Positions 1-9,304 of a DNA stretch of 43,586 bases are shown here, in pieces. How positions within the stretch are numbered: position 1 is the stretch's first letter; every line of letters starts with the position of its first letter. The DNA comes from Desulfobacterales bacterium (lineage in GTDB: Bacteria; Desulfobacterota; Desulfobacteria; Desulfobacterales; JASJAZ01). Below the pieces are notes generated by a model. It saw only the letters and a list, made by a program, of their open reading frames with translations, made no database searches and had not been told where the DNA came from. The DNA lies in contig JASJAZ010000021.1 in NCBI GenBank assembly GCA_030066785.1, positions 1 to 43,586 on the forward strand, read 5' to 3'. The position numbers and the translations under genes were made by a program.

Positions 1-8
1 AAAAAAAA

Positions 9-83
9 TGGAGCGGGAAACGGGATTTGAACCCGCGACTTCGACCTTGGCAAGGTCGCACTCTACCACTGAGTTATTCCCGC
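9..83 (-). tRNA. tRNA-Gly (anticodon GCC), CCA encoded
   Basis: Read on the minus strand, a complete cloverleaf is visible. A 7-bp acceptor stem pairs positions 77-83 with 13-19, the discriminator base is at 12, and CCA is encoded at 9-11. The anticodon stem CGACC/GGTCG closes the loop TTGCCAA, giving anticodon GCC, which reads GGC and GGU glycine codons. The T-arm contains GGTTCAAATCC. It lies 52 bp downstream of pgsA on the same strand and could be co-transcribed with it. The same pgsA-then-tRNA-Gly(GCC) order is known in Escherichia coli (glyW after pgsA). Confidence 0.97.
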
Positions 84-135
84 TCAGATAATGATCTATT
101 TGCTATCGATTTACCGTGAAATTGTCAATAAAAAT

Positions 136-702
136 TTAAGACAGCAAAAGCTTTCTGAACTTGATAAAATAATCAGTTCCTGACCAAATGGTAAATACCA
201 ATGCACCCCACAGGAAAAAGTACCCAATGGCATGTAGATTGATTCCGAAATATTCATAATGAAATATTAACGGAATAATCGCGGCAATCTGGAAACCGGT
301 CTTATATTTCCCGAGCTTGGATGCCGCAATATCTTCACCTCTTTCAGCCACGATATTGCGTAAACCATTGACAGCCAGTTCGCGTCCAATAATGGCGCAA
401 ACAATCCAAGCCGGGATCCAATTGTGGGCCGTCAGCATGATAAATGCCGACGATACCAGCAATTTATCTGCAACGGGGTCCATTATTTTGCCGAAATTTG
501 ATTCCAAGCCTCGGCGGCGGGCATAATAACCATCCAAATAGTCGGTAATCGCCGCAGCACTGAATAATATAGCAGCAAAAAAAGTGCAAAAACGGTTCGG
601 GAAATACAACAGAATGACAATAACCGGTATCGTCGCAATTCGAAAAAGAGTTAAAACGTTTGGATTGTTTAGGGCATTACGAAAATTGCTGCTGATAGCC
701 AT
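136..702 (-). CDS. pgsA: CDP-diacylglycerol--glycerol-3-phosphate 3-phosphatidyltransferase
   Basis: An integral inner-membrane enzyme that transfers the phosphatidyl group from CDP-diacylglycerol to glycerol-3-phosphate. This is the committed step to phosphatidylglycerol and cardiolipin. The CDP-alcohol phosphotransferase signature is complete: D54, D57-G58, A61-R62, G71, D75 and D79, in the spacing D-x2-DG-x2-AR-x8-G-x3-D-x3-D. Several hydrophobic segments surround it. The 188-residue length is normal for PgsA. No strong Shine-Dalgarno sequence precedes the ATG at 702, but the N-terminus (PNVLTLFRI) aligns with the usual family start. It sits 24 bp after the transaldolase gene and before tRNA-Gly, so these may share a transcript. 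Confidence 0.95.
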   Translation of the reverse strand: MAISSNFRNALNNPNVLTLFRIATIPVIVILLYFPNRFCTFFAAILFSAAAITDYLDGYYARRRGLESNFGKIMDPVADKLLVSSAFIMLTAHNWIPAWIVCAIIGRELAVNGLRNIVAERGEDIAASKLGKYKTGFQIAAIIPLIFHYEYFGINLHAIGYFFLWGALVFTIWSGTDYFIKFRKLLLS

Positions 703-726
703 AAAATTAAGCCTTCAAGGTATCTA

Positions 727-1368
727 TTATTTAACTTTTTTCCAGTCCTCCAAAAAACTTTTAATGCCTTTATCGGTCATGGGATGCGCTGCAAGTTTTG
801 CCAGCACGCTGTAAGGAATCGTGGCAATATCCGCACCGATCAGTGCTGATTCGAGCACGTGCAAGGGGTTGCGAACACTGGCCACAATAATTTCTGTATC
901 AAAAGCGTAATTATGGTAAATCTCAGCAATCTGTTCCACCAGCAAGAGCCCTTCTTGGGACAGATCGTCCAAACGCCCAACAAAGGGACTCACAAAGGTG
1001 GCTCCGGCTTTGGCGGCCATCAAAGCTTGCAGGGCGGAAAAAACGAGCGTCACATTGGTTTTGATGCCTTCTTGTGACAAAGTACGTACGGCTTTAATGC
1101 CGTCGATTAACATCGGAATTTTTATCACGATGTTGGCATGCAGGGATGCTAAATGTCGTGCTTCCTTGACCATGCCATCGACATCACAGCTGATAACCTC
1201 TGCACTGATCGGACCATCGACAATCTCGCAAATTTCTTTTAAAATCTCTTCAAAATCTCGACCTTCTTTGGCAATCAGGGTAGGATTGGTAGTCACCCCA
1301 TCTACCATACCCATACGATTGGCTTCTTTAATTTCATCAATGTTGGCTGTATCAATAAAAAATTTCAT
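727..1368 (-). CDS. tal: Transaldolase, small TalC/MipB type
   Basis: A cytoplasmic pentose-phosphate pathway enzyme that moves a dihydroxyacetone unit between sugar phosphates through a Schiff base. The 213-residue length fits the short decameric subfamily (about 215 residues) shared by bacterial transaldolases and fructose-6-phosphate aldolase. The Schiff-base lysine is K83 in the segment NIVIKIPM. The N-terminal [10 protein letters not shown] and the TTNPTL motif (26-31) are typical. Residue E57 in SAEVIS favours transaldolase; fructose-6-phosphate aldolases usually have Gln there (family knowledge). The ATG at 1368 has a good AGGAGG ribosome site. Substrate choice between the two activities is inferred. 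Confidence 0.92.
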   Translation of the reverse strand: MKFFIDTANIDEIKEANRMGMVDGVTTNPTLIAKEGRDFEEILKEICEIVDGPISAEVISCDVDGMVKEARHLASLHANIVIKIPMLIDGIKAVRTLSQEGIKTNVTLVFSALQALMAAKAGATFVSPFVGRLDDLSQEGLLLVEQIAEIYHNYAFDTEIIVASVRNPLHVLESALIGADIATIPYSVLAKLAAHPMTDKGIKSFLEDWKKVK

Positions 1369-1414
1369 TCAGACACTTTCCTCCTATATTCTATTTACCA
1401 AACGCTTTGAGAAT

Positions 1415-1684
1415 TTATGTATTACCCTGTCCTGAATGTGTTTCTAAAAATCCATCGCGGCATTTGGCGCTACAAAAGTAAACATCACGATCCCCGATCT
1501 GCATATGAATGCCTTTGCTACGCGGAAAATAAACGTTGCAGAATGGATCTTTAACCATAATATCGTCAATTTGACCGGCGTTTTCACTGGAATCATTTTG
1601 TGAGTGTGGAACAGATGGGTGCTGCCAAGACTTCCAGGCCCGGTAAAGGAGATAGACCAAAATGCCAATGATTAATAATCGCAT
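1415..1684 (-). CDS. Small membrane-anchored protein with YHS/TRASH-like Cys motif (PP0621-like)
   Basis: An 89-residue protein with one N-terminal membrane segment (about residues 2-17, RLLIIGILVYLLY). A soluble part follows with three cysteines: C49 in DPFCNVYF, and C71 and C75 in YFCSAKC. The pattern D-P-x-C, about 20 residues, then YFCS-x2-C resembles the small metal-binding YHS/TRASH-type proteins, including the PP0621 family. A metal ligand or metal-sensing role is therefore plausible but unproven. Its start overlaps the folK stop region by 13 nt (1672-1684), so translation is likely coupled to folK. Confidence 0.75.
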   Translation of the reverse strand: MRLLIIGILVYLLYRAWKSWQHPSVPHSQNDSSENAGQIDDIMVKDPFCNVYFPRSKGIHMQIGDRDVYFCSAKCRDGFLETHSGQGNT

Positions 1685-2178
1685 TGAAATTCAATAACCT
1701 TCTGATCGGCATCATCAAGTTCATCCAGAAGCGCTTGTACGTTCTTATTGAGCATTGGATGCAAAATATTGGGATCTATATCACAAATGGGTTTCAATAC
1801 AAAGCGCCTTTTATGCGCGCGTGGGTGCGGGATTTTGAGCTTTGCAGTTTCAAAAACGCGATTGTTATAAAAAATAATATCCAAATCTAGAAGCCGAGGG
1901 CCGAAACGAACCCCAACAGGCTGTCGCCCTAATTTCTTCTCAATCGATTTTAGTTCCTGCAACAAAGAAAATGGTTCAAGCTGTGTTTCAATACAAACAG
2001 CAGCATTAATAAACCAATCCTGATGTTGGTAATCCACCGGTGCGGTTTGATAGAATTTAGACCGTGCCTGAATTTCCGATTTTCCTGAATGCTCAATAGC
2101 ATCAAGGCCCTGGCGGCAATTCTCGAGCCTATCGCCGAGGTTAGATCCAACCGCAATGTAAGCTAGATGATACGTCAT
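1672..2178 (-). CDS. folK: 2-amino-4-hydroxy-6-hydroxymethyldihydropteridine diphosphokinase
   Basis: A cytoplasmic folate-pathway enzyme that moves pyrophosphate from ATP to 6-hydroxymethyl-7,8-dihydropterin. The 168-residue length matches HPPK. Visible family features are the N-terminal YIAVGSNLGDR, the YQTAPVD..DQDWFINAA-like segment (here QHQDWFINAAVCIET), the RFGPRLLDLDIIFYNN block with the metal-binding Asp pair, and IPHPRAHKRRFVL near the end. It is probably the first gene of a two-gene unit with the small Cys-motif protein. The region upstream (2179-2268) is AT-rich and could carry a promoter, but I cannot fix one. Confidence 0.95.
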   Translation of the reverse strand: MTYHLAYIAVGSNLGDRLENCRQGLDAIEHSGKSEIQARSKFYQTAPVDYQHQDWFINAAVCIETQLEPFSLLQELKSIEKKLGRQPVGVRFGPRLLDLDIIFYNNRVFETAKLKIPHPRAHKRRFVLKPICDIDPNILHPMLNKNVQALLDELDDADQKVIEFQCDY

Positions 2179-2268
2179 GGCTGTTTGAGATCCAAAATAT
2201 GTATCATATTGATAAAATACCCTCTTTGTTTTGTGTATCAGCTAAATTTGAAAAAGATGCTATATCGA

Positions 2269-2718
2269 TTAATATCCATGTTCAAATTTTATGAGATTTG
2301 AATCAGCGCTCTCACGGCCCTGATCCGAGACGCATATTACCTTAAAAACATATTGATAACCTTTCTCAAGTTTGTCCGCATACGCCATTTGGCTATCTTT
2401 TGCTCGGGCCTTTGCAACGGACAATTTAGCCGCGGGTTGAAAATCTAAGGGGCAATTCCCACAGTTCCCATCCACTAAGGCAATTTTTGAGCGATACACA
2501 ATAAAGGCTGCCGGTGGACTAAATTTTTGGCGGTCCCCATGTGGTACTGTCCAACGCAAATCGATCGCATTATTACTAATGGTAAATTGTAAATCGTTTA
2601 CCGCCGGTGGAGGTTTTTGACGTGGCGGTTTAGGAGGCGCCTTAATGCCGCAGTGCCATAAAAAAACGGACAAAAACAACAGTACTACCCATTGAAACTT
2701 TCGTGCAATAATTGGCAT
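2269..2718 (-). CDS. Lipoprotein with LptM-like N-terminus and Fn3-like domain
   Basis: A 149-residue predicted lipoprotein. A basic start and hydrophobic stretch (residues 9-21) end in L20-W21-H22-C23, followed by GIKAPPKPPRQKPPP. This C-G-x-K-x-P run is like the short LptM (YifL-type) lipoproteins often found near argH or lysA. The rest (about 40-145) looks like one fibronectin type III-like domain: AVNDL, IDLRWTVP, FIVYRS, then YQYVFKVICVSDQGRES. Histidine just before the lipobox cysteine is unusual. It lies 24 bp after argH on the same strand and may be co-transcribed. Its function is unknown; an envelope role is inferred. Confidence 0.75.
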   Translation of the reverse strand: MPIIARKFQWVVLLFLSVFLWHCGIKAPPKPPRQKPPPAVNDLQFTISNNAIDLRWTVPHGDRQKFSPPAAFIVYRSKIALVDGNCGNCPLDFQPAAKLSVAKARAKDSQMAYADKLEKGYQYVFKVICVSDQGRESADSNLIKFEHGY

Positions 2719-2742
2719 TGGAACAATATCGCCTGCATAGCG

Positions 2743-4161
2743 CTAAGATTTGTTTTTGTAAAGTTCGGCGAGTTTCTGGCGCCTTTTCGCCAGTTGCTTT
2801 TGGCCGACCGCAATGGCTTCGTTTACTTTTTCAGTGGCAGTACCACCGTGCGTACGCCGACGGTCTATAATTTGTTGCGGTGTAAGTATATGGTAAATAT
2901 CTTCTTTAATTAATGCGGCATATGATTGTAATTCATCCAAGGAAAGTTCATTAATTTCCTTCTCATTTTCAATCGCATAACCAACAATTTGGCCAACGCA
3001 ATGATGGGCATCACGAAAAGGCATCCCTTTGTTAGTCAAGTAATCCGCAAGATCGGTGGCATCCAGATAGCCAGTGGCGGCAGCCTTTTGCATGGCTTCC
3101 CTGTTGATTTTGATTTTAGGAAGCATTTTGATATAAAGTTCCAGGCAATCGGTGAGCGTTTCGACGGCATCAAACAGTGGTGCCTTGTCTTCTTGCATGT
3201 CACGATTATAGGCTAGCGGCAGGCCTTTTAAGGTTGTTAACAACGCTATCAGGTCTCCAAATACACGACCGGTTTTTCCGCGTATTAGTTCCGGAATATC
3301 CGGATTCTTTTTTTGGGGCATGATGCTGCTGCCGGTGCTGAAAGCATCTGGCAATTCAATGAAACCAAATTCATAAGATGACCACAGCACCAACTCTTCC
3401 GAAATCCGGCTAAGATGAACCATGCACAAACTAGCCGTCGACAAAAATTCCACTATAAAATCACGATCAGAAACGGCATCAATGCTGTTGGCGGAAATCG
3501 TTGGGAAGTTGAGTAATTTAGCCGTCAAATGCCGATCTATCGGATAGGTTGTCCCCGCCAGCGCGGCACTACCCAACGGCATCACATTGATTCGTTCCCA
3601 TCCATCAAAGAAACGATCAGCATCGCGCATAAACATTTCAAAGTATGCTAACAAGTGATGTGAAAGCAATACCGGTTGCGCCCGCTGAAGATGGGTATAT
3701 CCCGGCACGATTACCTGAATATATTTCTTGGCAAGTGTTACAAAAGCCTCCCCGAGCTTAAGTAGGAGATCAATCAAACCCAGGGTAGCATCTCTTAAAA
3801 ACATACGCACATCCAAGGCTATCTGGTCGTTGCGGCTACGCGCCGTATGTAATTTCAAGGCCGTCTTGCCGACCTGTTGAAGCAAGCGGGTTTCGATGTG
3901 CATATGAATGTCTTCCAAACTATCATCAAAAACAAAATCGCCGTGTTCGATCTCACGTTTAATGCGGCCCAAACCTTCGATTAAAATCGATGCCTCTTCA
4001 TCATTGATGATGCCTACTGTGGCCAACATTTTACAGTGAGCAACACTGCCTTCAATGTCGTAGGCATATAAGCGTTTATCCACGTCAATTGACGAAGAGA
4101 ACACTTCCACGCGGTGATCGGTTTTTTCTGAAAATCTTCCATCCCATAATTTTTGAGACAT
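2743..4161 (-). CDS. argH: Argininosuccinate lyase
   Basis: Catalyses the last step of arginine biosynthesis, splitting argininosuccinate into arginine and fumarate in the cytoplasm. It belongs to the fumarase/aspartase superfamily, and the three conserved regions are all present: HTARSRNDQ (105-113), the THLQRAQP segment (156-163) and the signature GSSIMPQKKNPD (277-288) with the catalytic serine loop. The 472-residue length is normal. The ATG at 4161 follows an AGAGGGGCGG ribosome site. It lies 107 bp after argG on the same strand. Confidence 0.97.
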   Translation of the reverse strand: MSQKLWDGRFSEKTDHRVEVFSSSIDVDKRLYAYDIEGSVAHCKMLATVGIINDEEASILIEGLGRIKREIEHGDFVFDDSLEDIHMHIETRLLQQVGKTALKLHTARSRNDQIALDVRMFLRDATLGLIDLLLKLGEAFVTLAKKYIQVIVPGYTHLQRAQPVLLSHHLLAYFEMFMRDADRFFDGWERINVMPLGSAALAGTTYPIDRHLTAKLLNFPTISANSIDAVSDRDFIVEFLSTASLCMVHLSRISEELVLWSSYEFGFIELPDAFSTGSSIMPQKKNPDIPELIRGKTGRVFGDLIALLTTLKGLPLAYNRDMQEDKAPLFDAVETLTDCLELYIKMLPKIKINREAMQKAAATGYLDATDLADYLTNKGMPFRDAHHCVGQIVGYAIENEKEINELSLDELQSYAALIKEDIYHILTPQQIIDRRRTHGGTATEKVNEAIAVGQKQLAKRRQKLAELYKNKS

Positions 4162-4268
4162 ACCGCCCCTCTTTTTAGGAACTGCAGCTATCGATTATCT
4201 CCATAATGATGCTGTATGGTTAGATATGCAGTGTTCAAAGGTAGTGATATAATGCACTGAACCATGCA

Positions 4269-5471
4269 TTATTCGCGCCGCATCTTTGGTATGCGCAGCC
4301 GTAAAGCATTCAGTCGTATGAAACCATCAGCATCTTTCTGCGTGTATACATCATCGTCTTCAAAAGTAGCAAAATCAATCCGATATAATGAATTTTCAGA
4401 CTTTCTTCCCAAAACCCTGCAAGTGCCCTTGTAAAGCTCTATTTTCACAACACCGCTAACGTTTTGCTGAGTTTCATCAATCATCGTCTGCATCACATGG
4501 CGTTCCGGTGAAAACCAAAACCCATTGTAAATAAGCGCTGCGTATTTAGGTATGAGCGAGTCGCGCAATTGCATGACTTCACGATCTAAAGTAATTGATT
4601 CCATTGCCATATGAGCAGTTCTTAAAATAGTGCCACCGGGCGTTTCGTATATTCCACGCGATTTCATTCCCACATATCGATTTTCTACAATATCAACACG
4701 ACCAACGCCATGTATTCCGCCCAGACGATTGAGCTCAGTTAGAAATTCGGCCGGTGACAGGGGTTTACCATTAATGGCGATGGGATCACCCTGCTCAAAT
4801 TCGATTTCAATAATTTCCGGCTGGTCTGGTGCTTGCTGCGGAGAAACCGTCAACGTATAAATATCTTCAGGTGCAGGTATCCAAGGATCTTCCAGAACAC
4901 CACCCTCGTAACTAATATGCAGCAGGTTCCAGTCGGTGCTGTATGGTTTTTCATGTGTGGCCGGAACACTAATATTGTGGGATTTTGCAAATTGCATTAA
5001 CGCCGATCGCGAGGTCAGGCCCCACTGCCGCCAGGGTGCAATGATTTTAATGGCCGGATCGATGGATAAATAGGCGAGCTCAAAACGCACCTGATCGTTA
5101 CCTTTGCCCGTAGCGCCGTGGCTCACTGCATCGGCACCTTCCAGTTTTGCAATCTCCATTTGACGCTGTGCGATAAGCGGTCTAGCCAGTGAAGTACCCA
5201 ATAGATATTGGCCTTCGTAAATCACATTGGCCCTGAAAGCCGGAAAGACAAAATCTTTTACAAAAGTTTCTCTTAAATCGTCGATATATATTTGCGATGC
5301 CCCTGTATTTTGGGCGTTGGTTCGTATCTGTTCAATATCTTCGTCTTGGCCTAAATTCGCCGAGAAGGTAATAACTTCACAATCATATTTTTCAATAATC
5401 CATTTTAAAATTACCGAGGTGTCGAGTCCTCCTGAGTAGGCCAACACTACCTTATTAACTTTTTCAGCCAC
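4269..5471 (-). CDS. argG: Argininosuccinate synthase
   Basis: Joins citrulline and aspartate with ATP to form argininosuccinate, in the cytoplasm. The N-terminal ATP-pyrophosphatase P-loop AYSGGLDTS (11-19) is intact, as are [15 protein letters not shown] and the ETPGGTIL region. The 400-residue length is standard. Translation starts at a GTG (5469-5471) behind a strong GGAAGGAG site. The gene follows argD after a 147-bp gap, where argF often sits in related genomes but is absent here. Confidence 0.97.
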   Translation of the reverse strand: MAEKVNKVVLAYSGGLDTSVILKWIIEKYDCEVITFSANLGQDEDIEQIRTNAQNTGASQIYIDDLRETFVKDFVFPAFRANVIYEGQYLLGTSLARPLIAQRQMEIAKLEGADAVSHGATGKGNDQVRFELAYLSIDPAIKIIAPWRQWGLTSRSALMQFAKSHNISVPATHEKPYSTDWNLLHISYEGGVLEDPWIPAPEDIYTLTVSPQQAPDQPEIIEIEFEQGDPIAINGKPLSPAEFLTELNRLGGIHGVGRVDIVENRYVGMKSRGIYETPGGTILRTAHMAMESITLDREVMQLRDSLIPKYAALIYNGFWFSPERHVMQTMIDETQQNVSGVVKIELYKGTCRVLGRKSENSLYRIDFATFEDDDVYTQKDADGFIRLNALRLRIPKMRRE

Positions 5472-5618
5472 GCAATATCTCCTTCCATCGGATTTAAGGG
5501 CGGTTTGTATTACTGGCGATGGTCTGATACCTATTCACCGCAATTATCAAATTTCAGGCCAACATTAATTTATATTCTATTTTTCTTCGCTAAATGCGCG
5601 CAAAAGCTCAAAAACATA

Positions 5619-6797
5619 TTATAAGATTGTATCCAGCGTACTTATCAACGCATCAATTTCCTCGTTTCCAATGATCAACGGCGGAACGAACCTTAAAATG
5701 CTATCTTGAATGCCATTCACCAGAAACCCTTTGGTCAGGCAAAGGTTGACTAAATTGCCAACGTCAGAATTTAGTTTCATTCCCAGCAAAAGACCTTCAC
5801 CTCTAACATCGCGTATCTGAGTGTGGCGCTTTTGCAACCAAAGAAGCTGCTCTTTAAAATAAGCTCCCGTTTGGAAACAATAGGATAGCAGTTTTTCTTC
5901 TTCTATAATTTTAAGAACCTGCACAGCCGCCGTACTCACAAGCGGAGAACCACCGAAAGTAGTTGCATGACTGCCGGGTCCAAAGCTTCGGGCGACTTCT
6001 TCACGCGCCAGCATAGCACCGATGGGCAGACCATTGGCCAAAGCTTTGGCTAATGTCATGATATCGGGTTGAACACCATAGTGTTCGTGGGCAAATAATT
6101 TTCCGGTGCGACCGATTCCCGTTTGAACTTCATCAAATATCAACAATATGTCCCGCTCATCGCACAAGCGCCGAACCCGCATTAGGTAATCAGGCATAGG
6201 GCATCGGATACCACCTTCGCCCTGGATCGGCTCCAGCAGAACGGCTGCGGTAGACGAAGTGATGGCAGCTTCTAAGGCGGAAACATCGTTAAACGGGACA
6301 AATTCAAAGCCTTCCAGCACAGGGCTGAAGCCTTTTTTAATTTTAGCCTGACCCGTGGCTGAAAGTGCCGCCATCGTTCTTCCATGAAAGGATTGTTCCA
6401 TGGCAATAATTTGAAACCGGTCATTTTGGCCTTGATCCTGGAAATATTTGCGCGCTAGTTTGATGGCCGATTCATTGGCCTCAGCGCCGCTATTGCTAAA
6501 AAAAACTCGGTCGGCGAAGCTTTTTTCAACCAGTAACGAGGCCAATTCTATCTGCGGAATTGTATAATAAAGATTGGATACATGACACAGGCGTTGTGCT
6601 TGATCAGCAATCGCTTGCGCAATGCGGGGATGCGCATGCCCAAGGTTACAGACCGCAATACCGGCGACAAAATCTAAATAAGATTTGCCGGTTGTATCCC
6701 ATAGCGTGCAGCCCTGGCCTCGCTCAATAACTATCGGGAAACGCTCATAGGTGGCAGCGATGACCTGATCGGCTTGGTCTGTGATTGCTTGGGTCAT
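5619..6797 (-). CDS. argD: Acetylornithine aminotransferase
   Basis: A PLP enzyme that interconverts N-acetylglutamate semialdehyde and N-acetylornithine. Class III aminotransferase features are clear: SNSGAEANE (101-109, cofactor phosphate binding), [20 protein letters not shown] (221-232, with D222 contacting the PLP ring) and the PLP lysine K251 in [13 protein letters not shown]. The 392-residue length is typical. Its ATG overlaps the argB stop by 4 nt (6794-6797), so the two are translationally coupled. Like other ArgD proteins it may also act as the succinyldiaminopimelate aminotransferase of lysine synthesis, but that is family knowledge and not visible here. Confidence 0.95.
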   Translation of the reverse strand: MTQAITDQADQVIAATYERFPIVIERGQGCTLWDTTGKSYLDFVAGIAVCNLGHAHPRIAQAIADQAQRLCHVSNLYYTIPQIELASLLVEKSFADRVFFSNSGAEANESAIKLARKYFQDQGQNDRFQIIAMEQSFHGRTMAALSATGQAKIKKGFSPVLEGFEFVPFNDVSALEAAITSSTAAVLLEPIQGEGGIRCPMPDYLMRVRRLCDERDILLIFDEVQTGIGRTGKLFAHEHYGVQPDIMTLAKALANGLPIGAMLAREEVARSFGPGSHATTFGGSPLVSTAAVQVLKIIEEEKLLSYCFQTGAYFKEQLLWLQKRHTQIRDVRGEGLLLGMKLNSDVGNLVNLCLTKGFLVNGIQDSILRFVPPLIIGNEEIDALISTLDTIL

Positions 6798-7669
6798 TGA
6801 ATTACTTCGGTTCCGATGCCGCTGTCGGTAAAAAGTTCCAGTAATAAAGCATGTCGCCGCTTACCGTTAATGATATGGGCCTTTTCGGTACCGTTGCGAA
6901 CCGCTTCCAAGGCACATTCGATTTTGGGAATCATGCCGCCGCTGATTATATCTGCTTTAAGCATCTGGACTGTCTGCGTAGTGTCAATTGTTGAAATCAG
7001 ACGGCTTTCGGCATCCATAATGCCGTCTACATCCGTAATCAGAATCAATCGGCCGGCTTTCAACGCAATGGCGATTTGGCTGGCAACCAAGTCGGCATTA
7101 ATATTGTAGGTTTCGCCTTGATCGCCGGTGCCCACCGGCGCAATGATGGGAACAAATCCCTGGCTTGTCAGTGTATCGATGATGCCTGGGTTTATTTGAG
7201 TGACTTGTCCCACCAGACCGGGATCAATGATTTCGGGCGGCTCATTTTCATTTGTCTGGTGAACAATCTGAAGTTTTTGGGCTTTGATCAATTCGCCATC
7301 CTTTCCGCTTAAACCAACAGCTTTACCGCCTTGCCGATTGATCTGGGCCACGATGGCTTTATTAACCTTGCCGCCAAGTACCATTTCCACAACATCCATG
7401 GTGGGTTCGTCGGTCAAACGCATGCCTCTAACAAATTTAGAAGAAATCCCCATTTGTTCAAGAACCTGGTTGATCTGGGGACCGCCCCCATGCACTACCA
7501 CCGGGTTAATTCCAATAAATTTCAATAGGGTGATATCGCGCGCAAAATCTTCTTTGAGTCGCGCATCCACCATCGCATGCCCGCCATATTTAATGACAAT
7601 TGTCATGCCGTAGAAACGGCGGATATAGGGTAATGATTCCGTTAAAATATCGGCAACACTGGATCTCAT
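6794..7669 (-). CDS. argB: Acetylglutamate kinase
   Basis: Phosphorylates N-acetylglutamate, the usual control point of arginine synthesis. Amino-acid-kinase motifs are present: KYGG (27-30), HGGGPQI (60-66), FVRGMRLTD (79-87) and the late [16 protein letters not shown]. The 291-residue length includes about 20 residues before the first kinase motif. Such an N-terminal helix marks the hexameric, arginine-inhibited kinases (Thermotoga, Pseudomonas types) and is lacking in the insensitive E. coli enzyme. Feedback inhibition by arginine is therefore inferred. It is the first arg gene of the block, 119 bp downstream of hslU. Confidence 0.95.
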   Translation of the reverse strand: MRSSVADILTESLPYIRRFYGMTIVIKYGGHAMVDARLKEDFARDITLLKFIGINPVVVHGGGPQINQVLEQMGISSKFVRGMRLTDEPTMDVVEMVLGGKVNKAIVAQINRQGGKAVGLSGKDGELIKAQKLQIVHQTNENEPPEIIDPGLVGQVTQINPGIIDTLTSQGFVPIIAPVGTGDQGETYNINADLVASQIAIALKAGRLILITDVDGIMDAESRLISTIDTTQTVQMLKADIISGGMIPKIECALEAVRNGTEKAHIINGKRRHALLLELFTDSGIGTEVIQ

Positions 7670-7732
7670 AGTACCCCCATAAAAATTGAACCCTGCGGGG
7701 AGCTAATCATAATAATGGCATTTTTCAACTGA

Positions 7733-7761
7733 AAGCACTAAGAATCATCATGATTGTGCTT
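7733..7761 (-). terminator. Weak hairpin between hslU and argB
   Basis: AAGCAC (7733-7738) pairs with GTGCTT (7756-7761), with a near-palindromic AATCATCATGATT between them. On the minus strand it follows the hslU stop by about 28 nt. There is only a short T stretch after it, so it may end or only slow hslU transcription before argB. Confidence 0.3.
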
Positions 7762-7788
7762 AGAATACTGGTATGTCTATTTTTTAAT

Positions 7789-9156
7789 TTAAAGGATATA
7801 ACGACTAAGGTCTTGATCCTCAATGATATCGGCAAGCTTGCGGCAAACAAACGCTTTATCAATGATGATCTTTTTATGGTCTACATCGGGCGCGTCAAAC
7901 AGGATATCTTCCATTAAGCGCTCCATCAACGTATGCAGTCGCCGCGCACCAATGTTATCAGTGGTATTGTTCACTTGCTCTGCAAGTGCGGCAATCTCCA
8001 CGACCGCATCCTCTTCAAATTCAACCTCGACGCCTTCGGTTCTTAGCAGTGCTATGTATTGCAGCAACAGTGCATTTTTCGGCTCCGTCAGTATTCGGAT
8101 AAATTCTTCTTTACCCAAGGCACCAAGCTCGACCCGCAGCGGAAATCGTCCTTGTAATTCAGGGATTAAATCTGATGGTTTGCAAACATGAAAGGCACCA
8201 GATGCCACAAAAAGAATATGATCGGTTTTCACAGGTCCATACTTGGTCGTAATAGTAGAACCTTCTACAATGGGCAACAAATCGCGCTGCACGCCTTCCC
8301 TGGAAACATCCGGTCCATGCTTGCCATCCGATCCGACAATTTTGTCGATTTCATCTAAAAAAATGATACCGGATTGCTCCACTTTTTGGACAGCTTGCTT
8401 GACGACTTTATCCAGATCCACCAGGTTTTGCGTTTCTTCCTGAGTGAGAATTTCCATGGCCTCCGGCACTTTCACTTTGCGCCGTTTAACGTTTTTAGGG
8501 AAAAGCCCCCCAAACATATCCTTAAAATTGATTCCCATTTCTTCCATGCCAACATTTGAAAATATTTCTACCACGGGCACATTGCGATCTTGCGTATCAA
8601 GGTCAACATAACGGCTATCAAGCTTGCCGGTTCGCAACATGGTGCGCAATTTTTCGCGCGTCGATGCCGCGGTTTCTGTCGGGGGCGCCGCTGGTTGCAA
8701 TGCCTCCGCAGAGGCAGCTTCTGTCTTCGTTACTGGTTGTGGTTTGGGTAGCAGCAGGTCGAGCATTCGTTCTTCAGCGATTTGGCCGGCCTTTGCTTGA
8801 ACCCGTGTTTGCTCGCGGGATTTTAACGTGGTAACCGTAAGTTCCAATAAATCGCGAATCATAGACTCAACATCACGTCCGACATATCCAACTTCGGTAA
8901 ACTTGGAAGCTTCTACCTTGTTAAATGGCGAATCGGTTAACTTTGAAAGTCTTCTGGCAATCTCGGTTTTTCCCACACCGGTTGGCCCGATGAGAATAAT
9001 ATTTTTGGGTGCAATTTCGTCACGAAATTCCTCATCTACCTGCTGACGACGCCAACGATTGCGTAACGCAATCGCCACAAAACGTTTGGCATTATTTTGT
9101 CCAATAATATATTTATCAAGTTCATCGACGATTTCTTTTGGTTTTAATTGGTCCAT
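7789..9156 (-). CDS. hslU: ATP-dependent protease ATPase subunit HslU (ClpY)
   Basis: The AAA+ unfoldase that feeds proteins into the HslV proteolytic chamber in the cytoplasm. It has the Walker A GPTGVGKT (57-64), the pore loop GYVG (90-93), the intermediate I-domain (about 110-240, with an Ala/Pro/Thr-rich linker around 138-166), the Walker B IIFLDEID (264-271), and the C-terminal tail DLSRYIL, which inserts into HslV pockets. The 455-residue length is normal. The ATG at 9156 has a TAGGAGC ribosome site. It follows hslV after 148 bp on the same strand. Confidence 0.97.
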   Translation of the reverse strand: MDQLKPKEIVDELDKYIIGQNNAKRFVAIALRNRWRRQQVDEEFRDEIAPKNIILIGPTGVGKTEIARRLSKLTDSPFNKVEASKFTEVGYVGRDVESMIRDLLELTVTTLKSREQTRVQAKAGQIAEERMLDLLLPKPQPVTKTEAASAEALQPAAPPTETAASTREKLRTMLRTGKLDSRYVDLDTQDRNVPVVEIFSNVGMEEMGINFKDMFGGLFPKNVKRRKVKVPEAMEILTQEETQNLVDLDKVVKQAVQKVEQSGIIFLDEIDKIVGSDGKHGPDVSREGVQRDLLPIVEGSTITTKYGPVKTDHILFVASGAFHVCKPSDLIPELQGRFPLRVELGALGKEEFIRILTEPKNALLLQYIALLRTEGVEVEFEEDAVVEIAALAEQVNNTTDNIGARRLHTLMERLMEDILFDAPDVDHKKIIIDKAFVCRKLADIIEDQDLSRYIL

Positions 9157-9304
9157 GGTGCTCCTACATTTTAGCCCTTATAAACTTTAGAATAATAATC
9201 CATTCGTATTTTGATTTTATCTTTCAAGTCAATTAAATTTTTGGCGCCGAAATTGCTTCACAACCTAGTTGATGCCACAATGGCCTCCAAGCAGTATATA
9301 TGAC

